A stretch of 6,825 bases of DNA from Burkholderiaceae bacterium (GCA_017998575.1 JAGOCV010000223.1:1-6825); one strand, 5' to 3'. Numbered from the stretch's first letter, positions 1 through 5,802 are shown. The notes: generated by a model from the letters alone, not told the origin. Numbers and translations are program-made.

Positions 1-467
1 ACGCCAGCCTGGCCGCCGCGATGATCAATCCGCCGTTTTCGTTCACCGTGCGTGCCCAGGGGCTGCACAGCCTGGGCAGCCAGCACGAACTGCTGGGCCC
101 CTACCAGGCCACCGGCGCCTTCGTGCTGCGGCGCTGGGCGCAGACCCATGGCGATCAGCTGCGACGCTACATCCGCGCCTACGTGGCCGGGCAGCGCCAC
201 GTGATGGCACCGGCCAACCGGGCGGCGATGGTGGCGCTGCTGGTGGAGCGCTTCAAGCTCGACGCGGCCGCGGCCGAGGGCACCTACGCCGCGCTGGTCG
301 CGCCCGGCTCGGGCCTGGCGCCCGACGCGCGGCTCGACCTCGAAGGCTTCAGCGCCGTGCTGGCGCTGCGCGCCGAGATGGAAGGCATGTGGGGCGGCAC
401 GCCACCCGCGCCCGACCGCTTCCTCGACCTGTCGCACTACGCCGCCGCGGTGGGAGAAAACGCATGA
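1..467 (+). CDS. ABC transporter substrate-binding protein, NMT1/THI5-like (C-terminal part, 5' truncated)
   Basis: This is the C-terminal part of a periplasmic substrate-binding protein of the NitT/TauT or NMT1/THI5-like class, which would deliver a small organic solute to an ABC permease. The frame is open from base 3 and reads A-S-L-A-A-A before the first ATG at 21, so that ATG is internal and the real start lies upstream of the window. About 154 residues are visible. The phrase LGPYQATGAFVLRRWA, the mixed helical stretch after it, and the ending FLDLSHYAAAV resemble the last domain and tail of this family. No signal peptide or ligand-pocket residues can be judged because the N-terminus is missing. 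The stop codon overlaps the start of the next gene by 4 bp (ATGA), so the two are probably translationally coupled. The family assignment comes from recalled sequence character; a general periplasmic binding protein is the fallback. Confidence 0.65.
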   Translation, partial: ASLAAAMINPPFSFTVRAQGLHSLGSQHELLGPYQATGAFVLRRWAQTHGDQLRRYIRAYVAGQRHVMAPANRAAMVALLVERFKLDAAAAEGTYAALVAPGSGLAPDARLDLEGFSAVLALRAEMEGMWGGTPPAPDRFLDLSHYAAAVGENA

Positions 468-1348
468 CGACACGCATCCATGTCCTGGGCGTGGGCAAGA
501 TGGGCCTGCCCATGGCCGTGCACCTGCGCGCGGCCGGCCATGCCGTCACGGTGGGCGATACCAGCGAGGCCAGCCTGTCGCTGGCGCGCACGGCTGGGCT
601 CGAAGCGGTCAGCGAGGCTGCGTCTGCCATCGGTGCGGCGGACGTGATCTGGTCGTCGCTGCCGCACGACGATGCGCTGCGCGCCGTCGCTACGCTGGTG
701 GCGCAGCATGCGCGCGCCGGCAGCGCCTGGGTGGACACGAGCACGGTGTCGCCCACGGCATCCGCCGACGTGGCGCGCCAGGTGCAGGCCGCCGGCGTGC
801 GCTACCTGCGCTGCACCGTGTCGGGCAACAACAAGATGGCCGAGGCCGCGCAGCTCACGGTGATGGCATCGGGGCCGCGCGAAACCTACGACACGCTGCT
901 GCCGCTGCTGCAGCGGCTGGGGCCGCAATGCTTCTGGCTGGGCGAAGCCGAGCAGGCGCGGCTGATGAAGCTGGTGGTCAACCTGATGATCGTGCAGACC
1001 TCGGCCATGCTGGGTGAGGCGCTCACGCTGGGCCGCAAGGGTGGCTTGGACTGGCGCGACATGTGGCAGGTGATCGGCGCCAGCGCCGTGGGCTCGCCCA
1101 TCGTGCGGGCCAAGTCGGTGCAACTGGCCGAGCGGGATTTCACGCCCACTTTCACGGTGGAGCAGATGATGAAGGACCTGTCGCTGATCCTCGGCGCCGG
1201 CCGCCAGACGCAGGTGCCGCTGCCGCAGACGGCGATGACGCAGCAGCTGATGCTGGATGCGCTGGCGCACGGCGAGGGCGGCGACGACTACGCGGCCATC
1301 ATCCGTTCGGCCGAACGGGCGGCAGGGCTGGACAATCGCCTCGAATGA
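464..1348 (+). CDS. NAD(P)-dependent oxidoreductase, 3-hydroxyisobutyrate dehydrogenase family
   Basis: This 294-residue protein has the usual length of the beta-hydroxyacid dehydrogenase family, cytosolic enzymes that oxidise or reduce short hydroxyacids with NAD(P). The N-terminal Rossmann domain opens with IHVLGVGKMG (the G9-x-G11-x-x-G14 dinucleotide motif). DTSTVSPTAS at 91-100 matches the family's D-x-S/T-T-x-x-P segment. The all-alpha domain begins around K169-L-V-V-N173, whose Lys and Asn are the usual catalytic and supporting residues. QMMKDLSLIL (near 234-243) is the typical late Lys-Asp helix. One oddity is the substrate-binding loop, normally VSGG, which here reads VSGNN (119-123), suggesting an altered substrate. 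I chose ATG 464 because it has GGGAG seven bases upstream, overlaps the previous stop and starts exactly at the Rossmann strand; the longer frame from 389 lies inside the previous gene. Its substrate is not determined. The neighbouring maleylacetate reductase suggests a hydroxyacid or semialdehyde in aromatic catabolism. Confidence 0.85.
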   Translation: MTTRIHVLGVGKMGLPMAVHLRAAGHAVTVGDTSEASLSLARTAGLEAVSEAASAIGAADVIWSSLPHDDALRAVATLVAQHARAGSAWVDTSTVSPTASADVARQVQAAGVRYLRCTVSGNNKMAEAAQLTVMASGPRETYDTLLPLLQRLGPQCFWLGEAEQARLMKLVVNLMIVQTSAMLGEALTLGRKGGLDWRDMWQVIGASAVGSPIVRAKSVQLAERDFTPTFTVEQMMKDLSLILGAGRQTQVPLPQTAMTQQLMLDALAHGEGGDDYAAIIRSAERAAGLDNRLE

Positions 1349-1373
1349 GAACGTTGAAGAACGGAACGAACCG

Positions 1374-2447
1374 ATGAGAGCATTCACCTACAACGGCCTG
1401 CCTGCGCGCGTGGTGTTCGGCGCGGGCGCGCTGTCGAAGCTGGCCGACGAGATCACCACGATGGGTGCGACGCGCGCCCTGGTGCTGTCCACGCCCGAGC
1501 AGCGCGCGTCGGCCGAGCGCGTGGCCGGTCTGCTGGGCGCACGCGCGGCCGGTATCTTCGACCGCGCGGTGATGCACGTGCCGATCGAGACGGCGCGCGA
1601 GGCGCGCGAGGTGGCCGCGAAGCTGGGCGCCGATTGCGCCGTGGCCATCGGCGGCGGGTCGACCACGGGCCTGGGCAAGGCGATCGCGCTGGATTCGGGT
1701 CTGCCGATCCTGGCGATTCCCACCACGTACGCGGGCTCGGAGATGACGCCGATCTACGGCATCACGGAAGGCGGGCTCAAGAAGACGGGGCGCGACCTGC
1801 GTGTGCTGCCGCGCACGGTGATCTACGACCCGGAGCTGACGCTGTCGCTGCCGGTGGGCCTGTCGGTGACGAGCGGCATCAACGCCATCGCGCACGCGGC
1901 CGAGGGCTTGTATTCGACTGAAGGCAATCCGGTGATCGACCTGATGGCCGAGGAGGGCATCGCCGCGCTGGGCCGTGCGCTGCCGGGCGTCCGCGCCAAC
2001 GCGGCCGATACCCAGGCACGGGCCGATGCGCTGTATGGCGCGTGGCTGTGCGGCATCGTGCTGGGCACGGTGGGCATGTCGCTGCACCACAAGCTCTGCC
2101 ACACGCTGGGCGGCAGCTTCAACCTGCCGCATGCCGAGACACACACGGTGGTGTTGCCGCATGCGCTGGCCTACAACGCGGCGGCGGCGCCGCAGGCCAT
2201 GGATCGCATTGCGCGGGCGCTGGGCGTGGCCGAAGGTCGCGAGGCGCCAGGGGCGGTGTTCGATCTGGCGCAGACGAACGGCGCGCCGGTGGCGCTGCGT
2301 GACATCGGCATGAAGGCCGAGGATCTGGATCGGGCCTGCGATATCGCGATGCAGAACCAGTATCCGAATCCGCGGGCGCTGGAGCGTGGGGCGATCCGGG
2401 CGTTGTTGCAGGATGCGTGGGAGGGGCGGCGACCCACTTGGAGTTGA
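1374..2447 (+). CDS. Maleylacetate reductase (iron-containing alcohol dehydrogenase superfamily)
   Basis: The 357-residue product fits maleylacetate reductase, which reduces maleylacetate to 3-oxoadipate with NAD(P)H at the end of hydroxyquinol and chlorocatechol pathways (relatives include TfdF, ClcE, TftE and GraC). The N-terminal domain carries FGAGAL and the nucleotide-binding GGGSTTGLGKA (93-103), followed by IPTTYAGSE (115-123) and the TPIYGIT stretch typical of this family. In place of the G-x-D-A-x-x-H metal motif of iron alcohol dehydrogenases it has G-I-N170-A-I-A-H174, with Asn for Asp, as in other maleylacetate reductases. The helical domain has HHKLCHTLGGSFNLPH (238-253) and H257. 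The start at 1374 gives the usual N-terminus (M-R-A-F-T-Y); its ribosome site is weak (only GA-rich sequence upstream). It begins 25 bp after the previous stop, so it is likely in the same operon. An intradiol dioxygenase in the next operon supports the assignment. Confidence 0.92.
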   Translation: MRAFTYNGLPARVVFGAGALSKLADEITTMGATRALVLSTPEQRASAERVAGLLGARAAGIFDRAVMHVPIETAREAREVAAKLGADCAVAIGGGSTTGLGKAIALDSGLPILAIPTTYAGSEMTPIYGITEGGLKKTGRDLRVLPRTVIYDPELTLSLPVGLSVTSGINAIAHAAEGLYSTEGNPVIDLMAEEGIAALGRALPGVRANAADTQARADALYGAWLCGIVLGTVGMSLHHKLCHTLGGSFNLPHAETHTVVLPHALAYNAAAAPQAMDRIARALGVAEGREAPGAVFDLAQTNGAPVALRDIGMKAEDLDRACDIAMQNQYPNPRALERGAIRALLQDAWEGRRPTWS

Positions 2448-2468
2448 TCGCCCTGTCTTTCGTGGGGC

Positions 2469-2685
2469 AAGGCCGGGCGGGCCTGTGTCGCCGCGCGACA
2501 GCGACGCCCGCTGCGCGGGTGCCCTGCGCTGCTCGCTCATCGAGGGCGGCTGCGATCGCTTCGTCCTGTTCGCTGAACGCGAACAGAACATAAAGCGTTC
2601 TCGCCGGTCTGCTGCGCAGACTTCCCCTCGATCGCTGTGCTGCTCGGCGTCGCAAACGCGCGGCGACACAGGCCCACCCGGCCTT
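2469..2685 (+). repeat. Structured palindromic repeat, copy 1 (217 bp, core on + strand)
   Basis: The outer arms 2469-2497 and 2657-2685 are 29-bp inverted repeats with 28 complementary positions. Inside are nested stems: GCGACGC/GCGTCGC (2501-2507 with 2647-2653) and ATCGAGGG/CCCTCGAT (2539-2546 with 2625-2632). There are also three local hairpins: CCCGC-TGC-GCGGG (2507-2519), CTGTTCGC/GCGAACAG around a TGAAC loop (2566-2586), and GTCTGC-TGC-GCAGAC (2607-2621). The 143-bp core 2505-2647 recurs in inverted orientation as copy 2, with identical blocks such as 2589-2626. The unit begins 21 bp after the maleylacetate reductase stop and would be transcribed with that gene. A MITE-like element, a structured 3'-UTR element and a terminator-like element are all possible; the sequence alone does not decide between them. 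Confidence 0.85.
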
Positions 2686-2761
2686 GTGGGCACAGCGTGT
2701 CGCGCGAACAGTTCCAGGGCGGGAAGGTGGCGCGAGATCCATGAGCACCGCGGCTGTACCC

Positions 2762-2999
2762 CTGTCGGGCGGGTGGGGCGGGGGCCGCTGTGGGGGCGCC
2801 TCTCCGGTGCCGAGCATCGCAGCAGGGCGTGGGAAGTCTGCGCAGCAGACCGGCGAGAACGCTTTATGCGCAGGGCCGCGTTCAGCGGCCCAAGCGAAGC
2901 GATCGCAGCCGCCACGTCCTGCGAGAAGCGCAGGGAACCCGCGCAGCGGGCGCCGGAATCGAAGCCCCCACAGCGGCCCCCGCCCCGCCCTCCCGACAG
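2762..2999 (-). repeat. Structured palindromic repeat, copy 2 (238 bp, core on - strand)
   Basis: The outer arms 2762-2797 and 2964-2999 are 36-bp inverted repeats with 34 complementary positions, G-rich, and unrelated in sequence to the arms of copy 1. Nested stems are CCGGTGCC with GGCGCCGG (2804-2811 with 2949-2956, one G-T) and GCAGGGCGTGG with CCACGTCCTGC (2822-2832 with 2912-2922, one G-T). Local hairpins are at 2836-2850 (GTCTGC/GCAGAC), 2873-2891 (GGGCCGC/GCGGCCC around GTTCA) and 2938-2950 (CCCGC/GCGGG). The core 2810-2952 is the reverse complement of the copy 1 core at the same 143-bp length. On the - strand it follows the LysR gene stop by 34 bp, so it is sense to that gene's transcript. 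Confidence 0.85.
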
Positions 3000-3015
3000 C
3001 GCGCGGCCCGTCGGG
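2992..3015. other. Small hairpin overlapping the outer arm of repeat copy 2
   Basis: CCCGAC (2992-2997) pairs with GTCGGG (3010-3015) around a 12-nt loop. It lies 18 bp beyond the LysR gene stop on the - strand and shares bases with the outer arm of repeat copy 2, so the two structures are mutually exclusive. No U tract follows, so calling it an intrinsic terminator would be a guess. Confidence 0.35.
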
Positions 3016-3033
3016 AAGCGCAAGAAAGCGGCG

Positions 3034-3963
3034 TCAGTAAGTGGAAAACCTTCCTGTCCACTTCCGCTCGAAATCCATCCGCTCGAAATACTCCGCGATG
3101 AAGTCGATGAACGTGCGCACCTTGGCCGACAGGTGCTTGCGGCTCGGGTACGCCAGGTTGACCGTGATGCGCGGCAGGTCCCAGTCGTCGAGCAGCGGCA
3201 CCAGGCGGCCGGCCACGATGTCGTCGTAGACGATGTAGACCGGTTGCACCAGGATGCCTAGCCCGTCGAGCGCGGCGGCGCGCAGGATCTGGCCGTCGTT
3301 GGAGTCGAGCAGGCCCTGCACGGCCACGGTGGTGGATACGCCCTCGCGCGTGAAGCGCAGCTCCTGCGGGTTGTTGGCGTGGGTGTAGATCAGCAGGTGG
3401 TGGCGCTGCAGGTCGTCCAGCGTCTTCGGGAAGCCGTGCTGCGCCAGGTAGCGCGGCGAGGCGGTGAGGATGCGGCGCGTCTCGGCCAGCCGGCGGATGG
3501 TGATGTTGGAGTCGGGCTCGTACTCGCGGTTGCGGATCGCCACGTCGATGTTGTTGTCGATGATGTCGAAGTAGCGGTTGGCGGCTTCCACGTGCACGCG
3601 CACCTTGGGATAGCGCGCCGTGTACTCGCGCAGGATCGGCGCCACGTGGTGCAGCGAGAACGACAGCGATGCCGTGATGCGCAGCACGCCGCTGGGGTCG
3701 AGCTGCGCCGCGTTGACGGCCGACTCGGCGTCTTTGAGCTCGGCCAGGATGGCCTTGGCGCGATGGAAGAATTCCTGCCCGGTTTCGGTGAGGAACAGCC
3801 GGCGCGTGTTGCGCTCGACCAGGCGCGCGCCCAGCCGCGCTTCCAGCGCCGTGAGGTGGCGGCTGGCGGCGGCGTTGGAGAGTTCGAGGGCTTCGGCCGC
3901 GCGTGTGAGGCTGCCGGTTTCGGCCACCTGGACGAACAGCTCGATTTCGGTCCAGCGGTCCAT
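3034..3963 (-). CDS. LysR-type transcriptional regulator (CrgA/AaeR-like subgroup)
   Basis: This 309-residue protein has normal LysR-family length. The N-terminal winged helix-turn-helix covers about residues 1-60: FVQVAETGSLTRAAEALELS, then AASRHLTALEARLGARLVERNTRR, a textbook match. A linker helix runs to about 88, and the effector domain starts at VLRITASLSFSLHHVAPIL. The pattern R-x-L-A-E-T-R-R-I-L-T-A-S-P-x-Y-L (158-173) and the closing KVRTFIDFIAEYF are typical of the CrgA-like group. It is transcribed away from the SnoaL-to-YCII operon, with a 116-bp shared upstream region, the classic arrangement for a LysR regulator of its neighbour, where the inducer is often a pathway substrate or intermediate. 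The start at 3963 gives a standard N-terminus; the upstream GAAAGAAAG is a poor but usable ribosome site. The ligand cannot be read from the sequence. Confidence 0.95.
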   Translation of the reverse strand: MDRWTEIELFVQVAETGSLTRAAEALELSNAAASRHLTALEARLGARLVERNTRRLFLTETGQEFFHRAKAILAELKDAESAVNAAQLDPSGVLRITASLSFSLHHVAPILREYTARYPKVRVHVEAANRYFDIIDNNIDVAIRNREYEPDSNITIRRLAETRRILTASPRYLAQHGFPKTLDDLQRHHLLIYTHANNPQELRFTREGVSTTVAVQGLLDSNDGQILRAAALDGLGILVQPVYIVYDDIVAGRLVPLLDDWDLPRITVNLAYPSRKHLSAKVRTFIDFIAEYFERMDFERKWTGRFSTY

Positions 3964-4012
3964 ACGTCGTGCTTTCTTTCGCTGCGCGGAAAAGTCATTT
4001 GCGCCCGCGATG

Positions 4013-4041
4013 TTGGCTGAATTGTGGGCGGCTTTTACAGT
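4013..4041 (+). promoter_or_regulatory. Possible sigma-70 promoter for the SnoaL-to-YCII operon
   Basis: TTGGCT (4013-4018) and TACAGT (4036-4041) are separated by 17 bp; each matches four of six consensus bases. This would place transcription start near 4048, just upstream of the ribosome site. The match is weak, as expected for an activator-dependent promoter, and the -10 overlaps one of the TTACAG repeats. Confidence 0.3.
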
Positions 4042-4062
4042 CGGCCGTTACAGAAATAACCC

Positions 4063-4068
4063 GAGGAG
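4063..4068 (+). promoter_or_regulatory. Ribosome binding site that fixes the SnoaL-like start
   Basis: GAGGAG lies 11 bases before ATG 4080. It selects this start over the in-frame ATG at 3969, which would place 37 extra codons across the divergent promoter region and has no comparable site. Confidence 0.7.
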
Positions 4069-4079
4069 CAGTACCCGAT

Positions 4080-4688
4080 ATGCAGGACGAACTTCTGACC
4101 GAGCAGTGGCGCATCCGCCAGCTGGTGGAAAACTGGGCCGTGTGGCGCGACGCCGGAGACTGGGAGCGCTTTCGCACCGTCTGGCACGACGACGGCGTGA
4201 TGATGGCCACCTGGTTCCAGGGTCCGTTCGAAGACTTCATCCGCGTCACGCGCGAAGGCTGGGACAAGGGCGTCAGCATCCTGCACTTCCTGGGCGGCTC
4301 GTCCATCGACGTAGCGGGCCACCGCGCCATCGCGCAAACCAAGATGACCATCTCGCAGCGCGGCGAGGTCGAAGGCGTGCTGTGCGACGTGCTGTGCACC
4401 GGCCGCTTCTACGACTTCATCGAGAAGCGCGAGGGCCGCTGGGGCGTGGTGCACCGCCAGCCCATCTATGAAAAAGACCGCATCGATCCGGTCGATCCGT
4501 CGGCCACCGTCAAGCTCGACGCGGCCCAGCTCGCCACCTACCCCGAGGGCTATCGCCACCTGGCCTATATCCAGACGCGCATCGGCTACACGGTGAAGAT
4601 GGACATGCCCATGCTCAAGGGCCCCGGCGTGCAGGACCTGTACCGGCGTGGCGCCGACTGGCTGGCCGGCAAGCCGCTGGAGCGCTGA
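4080..4688 (+). CDS. SnoaL-like / nuclear transport factor 2 fold protein
   Basis: The 202-residue product looks like a cone-shaped SnoaL/NTF2-fold protein, a superfamily that includes scytalone dehydratase, the dehydrochlorinase LinA, ketosteroid isomerase and ring-hydroxylase beta subunits. The opening helix pattern (IRQLVENWAVWRDAGDWERFRTVWHDDGV, residues 12-40) is the family's usual start. By position, D24 and H69 (in SILHFLGG) could correspond to the Asp-His pair used by LinA and scytalone dehydratase. Conserved strands follow (TKMTISQRG; VLCDVLCTGRFYDFIEKREGRWGVVHRQPIYEKD), and a C-terminal extension of about 60 residues makes it longer than a bare domain. It is the first gene of the operon, divergent from the LysR gene. 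A catalytic elimination, dehydration or isomerisation role in the pathway is plausible, but the reaction is not shown by the sequence. Confidence 0.8.
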   Translation: MQDELLTEQWRIRQLVENWAVWRDAGDWERFRTVWHDDGVMMATWFQGPFEDFIRVTREGWDKGVSILHFLGGSSIDVAGHRAIAQTKMTISQRGEVEGVLCDVLCTGRFYDFIEKREGRWGVVHRQPIYEKDRIDPVDPSATVKLDAAQLATYPEGYRHLAYIQTRIGYTVKMDMPMLKGPGVQDLYRRGADWLAGKPLER

Positions 4689-4736
4689 GAGGCACCGTGG
4701 TGACCGGCGCGGGCCGGCCCTGAAATGAATAACGAG

Positions 4737-4741
4737 AGGAG
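4737..4741 (+). promoter_or_regulatory. Ribosome binding site that fixes the Bug receptor start
   Basis: AGGAG lies seven bases before ATG 4749. The in-frame ATG at 4725 has no such site and would put eight polar residues ahead of the signal peptide, so 4749 is preferred. Confidence 0.8.
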
Positions 4742-4748
4742 ACAAGAC

Positions 4749-5747
4749 ATGCGAGACATCGCGATCCACATCGCACGCGCCGCCGCCGGTGGCGCCCTGG
4801 CCCTGCTGGCCGCCGCGCCCGCCATCGCGCAGGCCCCGGCAGCCGGGGGCTATCCCAACAAGCCCCTGAAGGTCATCGTGCCGCAGCCGCCGGGCGGCGG
4901 CTTCGATTTCGTCGGCCGCGTGCTGGCCGAGAAGATGGCCGTGCGCCTGGGCCAGCCCGTGGTGGTGGAAAACCGCACCGGCTCCGGCACCGTGGTGGGC
5001 ACCGACGCGGCGGCCAAGGCGCCAGCCGACGGCTACACGCTGCTCACGGGCTCGGTGTCCAACATCGCGCTCAATCCCGGCCTGTACGCCAACCTGCCTT
5101 ACGACCCGCTGCGCGACTTCACGCCGGTGGGACTGGCCGTCGCCTACAGCTATACGCTGATCGGCCGCAAGGATCTGCCGTTCAACACGCTGCCGGAACT
5201 CATCGCCCACGCCAAGGCCAACCCCGGCAAGCTCAACTACGCCTCGGGCGGCACCGGCTCGGGCCAGCACGTGCTGGCCGCGGCGCTGTGGCGCCTGGCC
5301 GGCGTGGAACTCACGCACGTGCCCTACCGCGGCGCGCAGCCGGCCTATACCGACCTGCTGGGCGGCCGCGTCGATGTGTTCTTCGACCTCTCGCCGACCG
5401 CGCGCCCGCACGTGGACAACGGCTCGCTCAAGGCGCTGGCCGTCTCGGGCGCGCAGCGCAATCCCATGCATCCCGGCGTGCCCACCATCCGCGAAACCGG
5501 CGTGGCCCCGCTCGAACTCGAATCGTGGTTCGGCTACTTCGCGCCGGCCCGCACGCCGCCGGCCGACCTGGCCCGCCTGCGCGCCGAGTTCCAGGCGGTG
5601 GCCGCGGCGCCCGACGTGCGCGAGCGCTTCGAGAAGGCCGGCGGCACGCCGATGGCGCTGGTGGGCGCTGAGGCCGACGCGCTGGTGCGCCGCGACGTCG
5701 AACGCTGGACCCGTATCGTTCGCGACATCGGCATCAAGGCCGAGTGA
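4749..5747 (+). CDS. Bug/TctC-family tripartite tricarboxylate transporter substrate-binding protein
   Basis: This 332-residue periplasmic solute receptor belongs to the Bug family, which captures carboxylates and aromatic acids for TTT-type transporters or acts in sensing. A signal peptide is clear: a short Arg-containing head, an Ala/Leu-rich core, and likely cleavage after A-I-A-Q-A near residue 29. The mature protein starts with the family signature YPNKPLKVIVPQPPGGGFD (35-53), whose Gly-rich turn and Asp contact the ligand. VENRTGSGTVVGTDAAAKAPADGYTLL, LNPGLYANLPYDPLRDFTPV, NYASGGTGSGQHV and THVPYRGAQPAYTDLLGGRVDVFFD follow in family order. No TctA/TctB membrane genes are visible, which is common for these orphan receptors. 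It starts 60 bp after the SnoaL-like gene and precedes the dioxygenase, so it probably binds the aromatic substrate or a precursor of this pathway. Ligand identity is an inference from context. Confidence 0.95.
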   Translation: MRDIAIHIARAAAGGALALLAAAPAIAQAPAAGGYPNKPLKVIVPQPPGGGFDFVGRVLAEKMAVRLGQPVVVENRTGSGTVVGTDAAAKAPADGYTLLTGSVSNIALNPGLYANLPYDPLRDFTPVGLAVAYSYTLIGRKDLPFNTLPELIAHAKANPGKLNYASGGTGSGQHVLAAALWRLAGVELTHVPYRGAQPAYTDLLGGRVDVFFDLSPTARPHVDNGSLKALAVSGAQRNPMHPGVPTIRETGVAPLELESWFGYFAPARTPPADLARLRAEFQAVAAAPDVRERFEKAGGTPMALVGAEADALVRRDVERWTRIVRDIGIKAE

Positions 5748-5787
5748 CATCGACAGCGCGCAGCCCCACGTAATCGCCGCGCATTCC

Positions 5788-5794
5788 AAGGGAG
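5788..5794 (+). promoter_or_regulatory. Ribosome binding site of the intradiol dioxygenase
   Basis: AAGGGAG lies eight bases before ATG 5803 and decides the start: the same frame is open far upstream inside the receptor gene, where it is only an overlapping out-of-frame reading. Confidence 0.75.
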
Positions 5795-5802
5795 AACCGC
5801 AC

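Larger units (their letters stand above)
2448..3033. other. Gene-free convergent intergenic region filled by two inverted structured repeats
   Basis: This 586-bp stretch separates the ends of two convergent genes (maleylacetate reductase on +, LysR regulator on -). I find no credible gene in it. Open frames run through it on both strands, but they are low-complexity, Arg/Ala/Pro-rich, and continue into or out of real genes in the wrong frame. It holds two repeat units (2469-2685 and 2762-2999) in opposite orientation, a 76-bp spacer (2686-2761) in which I see no feature, and short flanks. No T-rich tract of a classical intrinsic terminator follows any of the hairpins. Confidence 0.85.
3964..4079. 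promoter_or_regulatory. Divergent regulatory region with LysR-type box candidates
   Basis: This 116-bp region sits between the LysR gene and the divergent catabolic operon. CAT-N11-ATG at 3996-4012 has the T-N11-A form of a LysR binding site with 3-bp symmetric arms. TTACAG occurs twice as a direct repeat (4035-4040 and 4048-4053), 13 bp apart, which could be half-sites on one helix face or chance. The site calls are inferences from spacing and symmetry only. Confidence 0.4.

Noticed and set aside
389..463. Upstream extension of the dehydrogenase frame
   Set aside because: It lies in the preceding gene and would put 25 Arg-rich residues ahead of the Rossmann strand; ATG 464 has a ribosome site and the ATGA overlap.
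1303..1318. Perfect 16-bp palindrome CCGTTCGGCCGAACGG
   Set aside because: It lies within the dehydrogenase coding sequence in ordinary codons (Arg-Ser-Ala-Glu-Arg); GC-rich genes yield such palindromes by chance and nothing ties it to regulation.
2469..2685. Classical intrinsic terminator
   Set aside because: The stems are strong, but no run of T follows on either strand, so a Rho-independent terminator is not supported by sequence.
2469..2999. Integron attC site or CRISPR array
   Set aside because: There is no integrase-type core site (RYYYAAC) at the arm ends, no cassette structure, and no regularly spaced short direct repeats with unique spacers.
2469..2999. Complete insertion sequence
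   Set aside because: No transposase-like open frame exists within the repeats; at most they could be non-autonomous, and I could not identify target-site duplications.
1299..3023. Long 574-codon antisense open frame
   Set aside because: It runs opposite a clear maleylacetate reductase gene and the repeats, is His/Arg-rich low-complexity sequence, and is a common artefact of high-GC codon use.
5374..5802. Upstream extension of the dioxygenase frame
   Set aside because: The extension lies inside the receptor gene out of frame and is Arg/Ser/Pro-rich; a good ribosome site at 5788-5794 supports the start at 5803.
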